Source of the DNA: Rodentolepis nana
Taxonomy: Eukaryota; Platyhelminthes; Cestoda; Cyclophyllidea; Hymenolepididae
Length of the DNA stretch: 25,186 bases
Direction: 5' to 3'
Assembly (NCBI GenBank): GCA_900617975.1
Contig: UZAE01000363.1
Span: forward strand, 1 to 25,186
The notes below the pieces were generated by a model. That model was not told where the DNA came from and searched no databases. It saw only the letters and a list, made by a program, of their open reading frames with translations. Positions 22,276-25,186 of the stretch are shown piece after piece; positions within the stretch are counted from its first letter, which is position 1, and each line of letters begins with the position of its first letter. Made by a program: the position numbers and the translations under genes.

Positions 22276-22519
22276 CAAATTATAAACCATAACTGCAGGG
22301 CGCTGGTCGCTGCTGTTCCATTTTTCACTTATGCTGATCGTCACTTTGTTTCTGAAGTATTGATGAGACTCAAATATGAGGTGTTTCAACCTGGAGATTG
22401 GATCATCAAGGAGGGTCAAATGGGTGCAAAAATGTACTTCATACAAGAAGGAATCGTGGATATTGTGGACACTGACGGTCGAGTTGCTACCAGTCTTTCC
22501 GATGGATCTTACTTTGGAG
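22276..22519 (+). CDS. HCN channel exon: end of C-linker and first half of cAMP-binding domain (gene continues off-window)
   Basis: This exon encodes residues 317-397 plus one base of Glu398. It starts QIINHNCRALVAAVPFF, the end of the C-linker, and continues into the CNBD beta-roll: LMRLKYEVFQPGDWIIKEG, then GAKMYFIQEGIVDIV, then SLSDGSYFGE once the next exon is joined. Several stretches read like arthropod Ih, such as MYFIQEGIVDIV and VATSLSDGSYFG. The acceptor TTCATTTTAG is at 22275 and the donor GGAG|GTAACT at 22519, phase 1, so the Glu of FGE is split. The vertebrate exon ends at the same codon and phase and, by my count, is one codon shorter (241 against 244 bp). The rest of the CNBD, including the cAMP phosphate-binding Arg, is not in the window: no acceptor followed by an ICLL-type sequence was found down to 25186. 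Confidence 0.95.
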
Positions 22520-24531
22520 GTAACTATTATATCATGTATGAAAATTTATTTAATGTGAACCGTTTTTTTCTCAGCATTGCTTCAAAATTATGTTCATTAT
22601 TTTTTAAACTTTTTGACCATGTTATTGAGATAAAAGTGTATGTTTCGTCAGCTTTCGTGTGTAATTACTTGCGTGACACCAATTTCACTTTATGTTGAAG
22701 TGGTGGCTTGAATTTGATTTGTTTGCAATTGAGGGTGCTTTCACTTACCTAAGTTTAATAGCATTTTATATTTACTTGCAAAACCTGATAAAAAATTAGA
22801 TTATGGTCAGAACAGTGTAAAATTTAAAATAAATGAAGTTTAAGTTTGGTTTTGAAACGAAGATGGTTACAATCGGTGCCAACATCAAGTGCTTTTAAAA
22901 AAATGTTCCCTAATCAATGATAAGGCTTTGTAATATTGAATTTTAGTTCAGCTTTTACGTATTGTCAAACAAACTCTTCTTAGTTAGTTTCCGCTTTAAA
23001 TATTAATATTATTAAATGTTGACGTTTAGTTAAGCAAAGTTGGAGACTTAAATTACACTTGAGGACTTCATAAGTGAAAAATAAAAAGAATTTTCTTTAA
23101 GGATATACCTACTGCCAATAAATTTAAATGATCTCAACCATTCACGTCTAAATATGCCTTGCACCTATTGCATATAGCCTTGTGAAAACTTGGCCATGCT
23201 TAATAAAGCACAAATGATCAAAATGCAAACTTTGTATGAGTTTAAGATAGTCTTGTATTCAGAAAAAATTCATTCTAGTCTATCCCATTTACCCTTGGTT
23301 GTAATAAGTGCCTTGACCAACCAATGGAACCGAATCAAGCATTCGGGTGATTTCAAGTGTAGTCCACATAATCTATGGTACAAATCTCTTGAAAATATGA
23401 ACTGCGCAATGTTTCCGAGCTACATTAAAGTGGTACTTTGGACATCCTGATTCATTTACTTTCATACTGTTGACTCCCAACATTTCGCGTATCTTATTGG
23501 ACTTGACTGCCATTCCTTTAACAAAATAAAAGATTGATAGCATTTTTCCGCCAGATTAATAATGGCAAATTAATTTAGATAATAAAAGGCGCATATTTTA
23601 CTAATGTTAGTAAGTTCTATGTACCCCTCATTTCAATTTCTTGATTTCAACATTTTATATAATAAAATTCACTGTTTGCAGTATTAATGAAATTGAGGAA
23701 ATTAAGGAAAAAAACTCAAATTAAATATTTATTTTACAAAAATTGGCAGAGTGAAACGCATGAATAATCAAAATCAATTAAATTATTTACAAATTTTATT
23801 TTTCCCCCTCAATATTTTATTACTTGTCTATCTGTAAGAAAGATTATCCATCAAAACATTTTTGCTCATATTAGCCATTAATGGAAAATAAAAGGACTCC
23901 ACATTTTATGATTTCTTAATTTGTTCGCTGCAATTTCAATGACGAAATAGGTTAATCACAGTTCTCGCATCAAGGGGCTATTCTTTATTCGATATTAACT
24001 ATTTTGGTCTTTCTCTGCTTTTTTATAAAAATCGATAGAATACTGCATTGATTTTTTAAATACTTTAAAAGTGTCATTCATATTGATATCTATTTGCGAT
24101 CATAAAAGAAAATAATTGATTACTATCTCACCACATCACTGCTTTACCTCACTTTTTCAGTTTGCCAACATTTATCATCTCTCTGAACTTTTGCAACGAG
24201 TCTCCTACATGTTTGGTTATATTTAAAAAAATTGACAAATACTTCATTTAGTTTTATTTAACCAAAAATTTTACAATTACAGATCCACTGTGCACTTACT
24301 GAAGTTATTTAATCAGTGCTGCAAATAAATAATTGAAAAAGTAGTTAATAAACGTGTAAAATTGAAAATTTGATATTCCATTACAGGCTAAAGGAATATA
24401 CAAGCTTTCGTTTTCAAATGGTTAAAGGATAATTACAACTATCATTTAGATCAAAGTAAGCTTAGAAGAGCTCTTTCAATTATTATTAGAGTTGATAGAG
24501 TTACATAAATTGTTTAACGTCATTGACAACA

Positions 24532-24542
24532 AACACACACAT

Positions 24543-24600
<58 letters not shown>
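24532..24600. repeat. Compound microsatellite (AC)n(AT)n
   Basis: An AC run, interrupted once by AT at 24541-24542, spans about 24533-24564. It passes directly into an AT run to 24600, interrupted once by an extra T near 24592. It abuts the broken end of repeat copy 3. Confidence 0.95.
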
Positions 24601-25080
24601 GTCTGTCTCTTTTACATCTGTGAATCGCTCTTCTTTTCCCCTGTCAAATTTTTCTCACTTTAAAGTTCCTCCCTTCTGTGAAGCCCGAAGTCAACTAAAG
24701 GGCTAATGATAACTGTAGCGGATTGCTACCTTAGTAAAGCCTGACTGACTCAGAAATCTCTATGGCGGATTCTCCAACATCTAGCTAGACTCCCAGAACC
24801 AGCTAAGCTATAACCCAGCTATAAAGGAAACAGACGTGTAGCACGGAGCACGTTTATTCAGTGGGTATATTACGGATAAAGTGTACACGCAGGGAGCTAC
24901 TCATGATCAGGATGGGGGATTAGGTTAAACAGAGGTTAATGATTGGTCACTGTTTGTACGGTCGCTGCACACAGAGTTGTACGGCCGCACCTCCCAATCC
25001 TGGCGAGCAGACATGCAGGCATACGATGACGCACACAGTGATAGCGTGTCCCACATAACTATCAAAATGCCTGCCATTTG
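24601..25080 (-). repeat. Dispersed repeat, copy 3, inverted, truncated and split by a solo LTR
   Basis: Read on the minus strand, 25080-25056 gives CAAATGGCAGGCATTTTGATAGTTA. After the inserted LTR, 24713-24601 continues with GTTATCATTAGCCCTTTAG, TTCGGGCTTCACAG, AAGAGCGATTCACAGATGTA and AAAGAGACAGAC. That is about 138 bp of repeat, equal to the first half of copies 1 and 2. The match stops where copy 1 has AGACGGACACAAAGG, and the sequence turns into a microsatellite. The orientation is opposite to copies 1 and 2. Confidence 0.87.
24714..25055 (-). mobile_element. Solo LTR of an LTR retrotransposon (342 bp) with 4-bp target duplication
   Basis: The insertion interrupts repeat copy 3 exactly. 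The flanking 4-bp duplication is TAAC on the plus strand, at 24710-24713 and 25056-25059, and removing the insertion restores the sequence found in copy 2. On the minus strand it begins TGTGGGACACGC and ends CCGCTACA, so it has the TG...CA (TGT...ACA) ends usual for retroviral-type LTRs. In that orientation it has a CCAAT box (plus-strand ATTGG at 24942-24946) and an AATAAA signal (plus-strand TTTATT at 24853-24858). Its GC is clearly higher than the surrounding intron. No internal domain (gag, pol, primer-binding site) is present, as expected after recombination between two LTRs. A 4-bp duplication suits Ty3/Gypsy-type integrases among others, but the family is not determined. Confidence 0.85.
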
Positions 25081-25186
25081 AAATAAATAAATATTTAATT
25101 ATGCTTTTCGGTTGTTAATTTAAAGCATTTAGAAAGTTAAAATTTGAAACTTTTATCTAATTGCAAGGAGTTATTTGATTTTTTGT

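Larger units (their letters stand above)
22520..25186 (+). other. Intron after the first CNBD exon, running off the window
   Basis: It begins with a good donor (GTAACT) in phase 1. The following exon should start with AG completing Glu398 and then encode ICLL; this was not found before 25186. It contains the AC/AT microsatellite (24532-24600) and repeat copy 3 with a nested solo LTR (24601-25080). An 86-codon frame at 23190-23450 has no recognised similarity. Confidence 0.85.

Noticed and set aside
22520..22698. Open frame continuing past the CNBD exon
   Set aside because: Intron read-through: residues after YFGG are hydrophobic and unlike the family, and the donor GGAG|GTAACT gives the expected phase for FGE.
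23190..23450. 86-codon plus-strand frame in the last intron
   Set aside because: Not the expected CNBD exon (no ICLL motif) and no recognised family; kept only as intron content.
24532..24600. CRISPR-like repetition
   Set aside because: It is a simple dinucleotide microsatellite with no spacer structure.

Overview
This is a stretch of animal nuclear DNA, AT-rich (GC roughly 30% by eye), holding the middle of one plus-strand gene for an HCN-type channel (hyperpolarization-activated, cyclic-nucleotide-gated cation channel, the Ih pacemaker channel). Seven coding exons totalling 1193 bp can be read. They join in frame through GT-AG introns with no internal stop and give about 397 residues: S1, S2, S3, S4, S5, pore helix and GYG filter, S6, the C-linker, and the first part of the cyclic-nucleotide-binding domain (CNBD). 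The N-terminal HCN-domain exon must lie upstream of the window. The exon finishing the CNBD, and the C-terminal tail, must lie downstream. Residue numbers below are local: residue 1 is the Phe of the FYWD motif at 6591. Wording such as RYVSQWEE, GYGRFPP and [11 protein letters not shown] resembles arthropod Ih channels more than vertebrate HCN1-4. I infer an arthropod, possibly a non-insect one, with low certainty.

Layout: 1-6589 is upstream intron, with a repeat copy at 1-306 and a GC-rich purine island near 4740-4910. The exons are 6590-6753 (S1-S2), 7247-7417 (S2-S3 loop and S3), 12515-12612 (S4), 15090-15239 (S4-S5 linker, S5, turret), 16379-16597 (pore and S6), 18037-18183 (C-linker) and 22276-22519 (end of C-linker and start of CNBD). 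The introns are 493, 5097, 2477, 1139, 1439 and 4092 bp. An open-ended final intron runs from 22520 and contains a compound AC/AT microsatellite and a repeat copy split by a solo LTR.

Three exon boundaries and lengths (219 bp, 147 bp, and a phase-1 end inside the FGE codon) match what I recall of vertebrate HCN genes, so those introns look ancestral. The single vertebrate S1-S4 exon is split here by two extra introns. The points most worth checking in the protein are Ser instead of Cys before IGYG in the selectivity filter, Gly instead of the conserved Ser in mid-S4, and an unusually short S4-S5 linker. In the non-coding part, the clearest finding is a 342-bp solo LTR with a 4-bp target duplication, nested in an older repeat family that occurs three times in the window. 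The 4.1-kb intron before the CNBD exon also holds several short coding-like islands I could not identify. I saw no rRNA, tRNA, CRISPR array or second intact gene.
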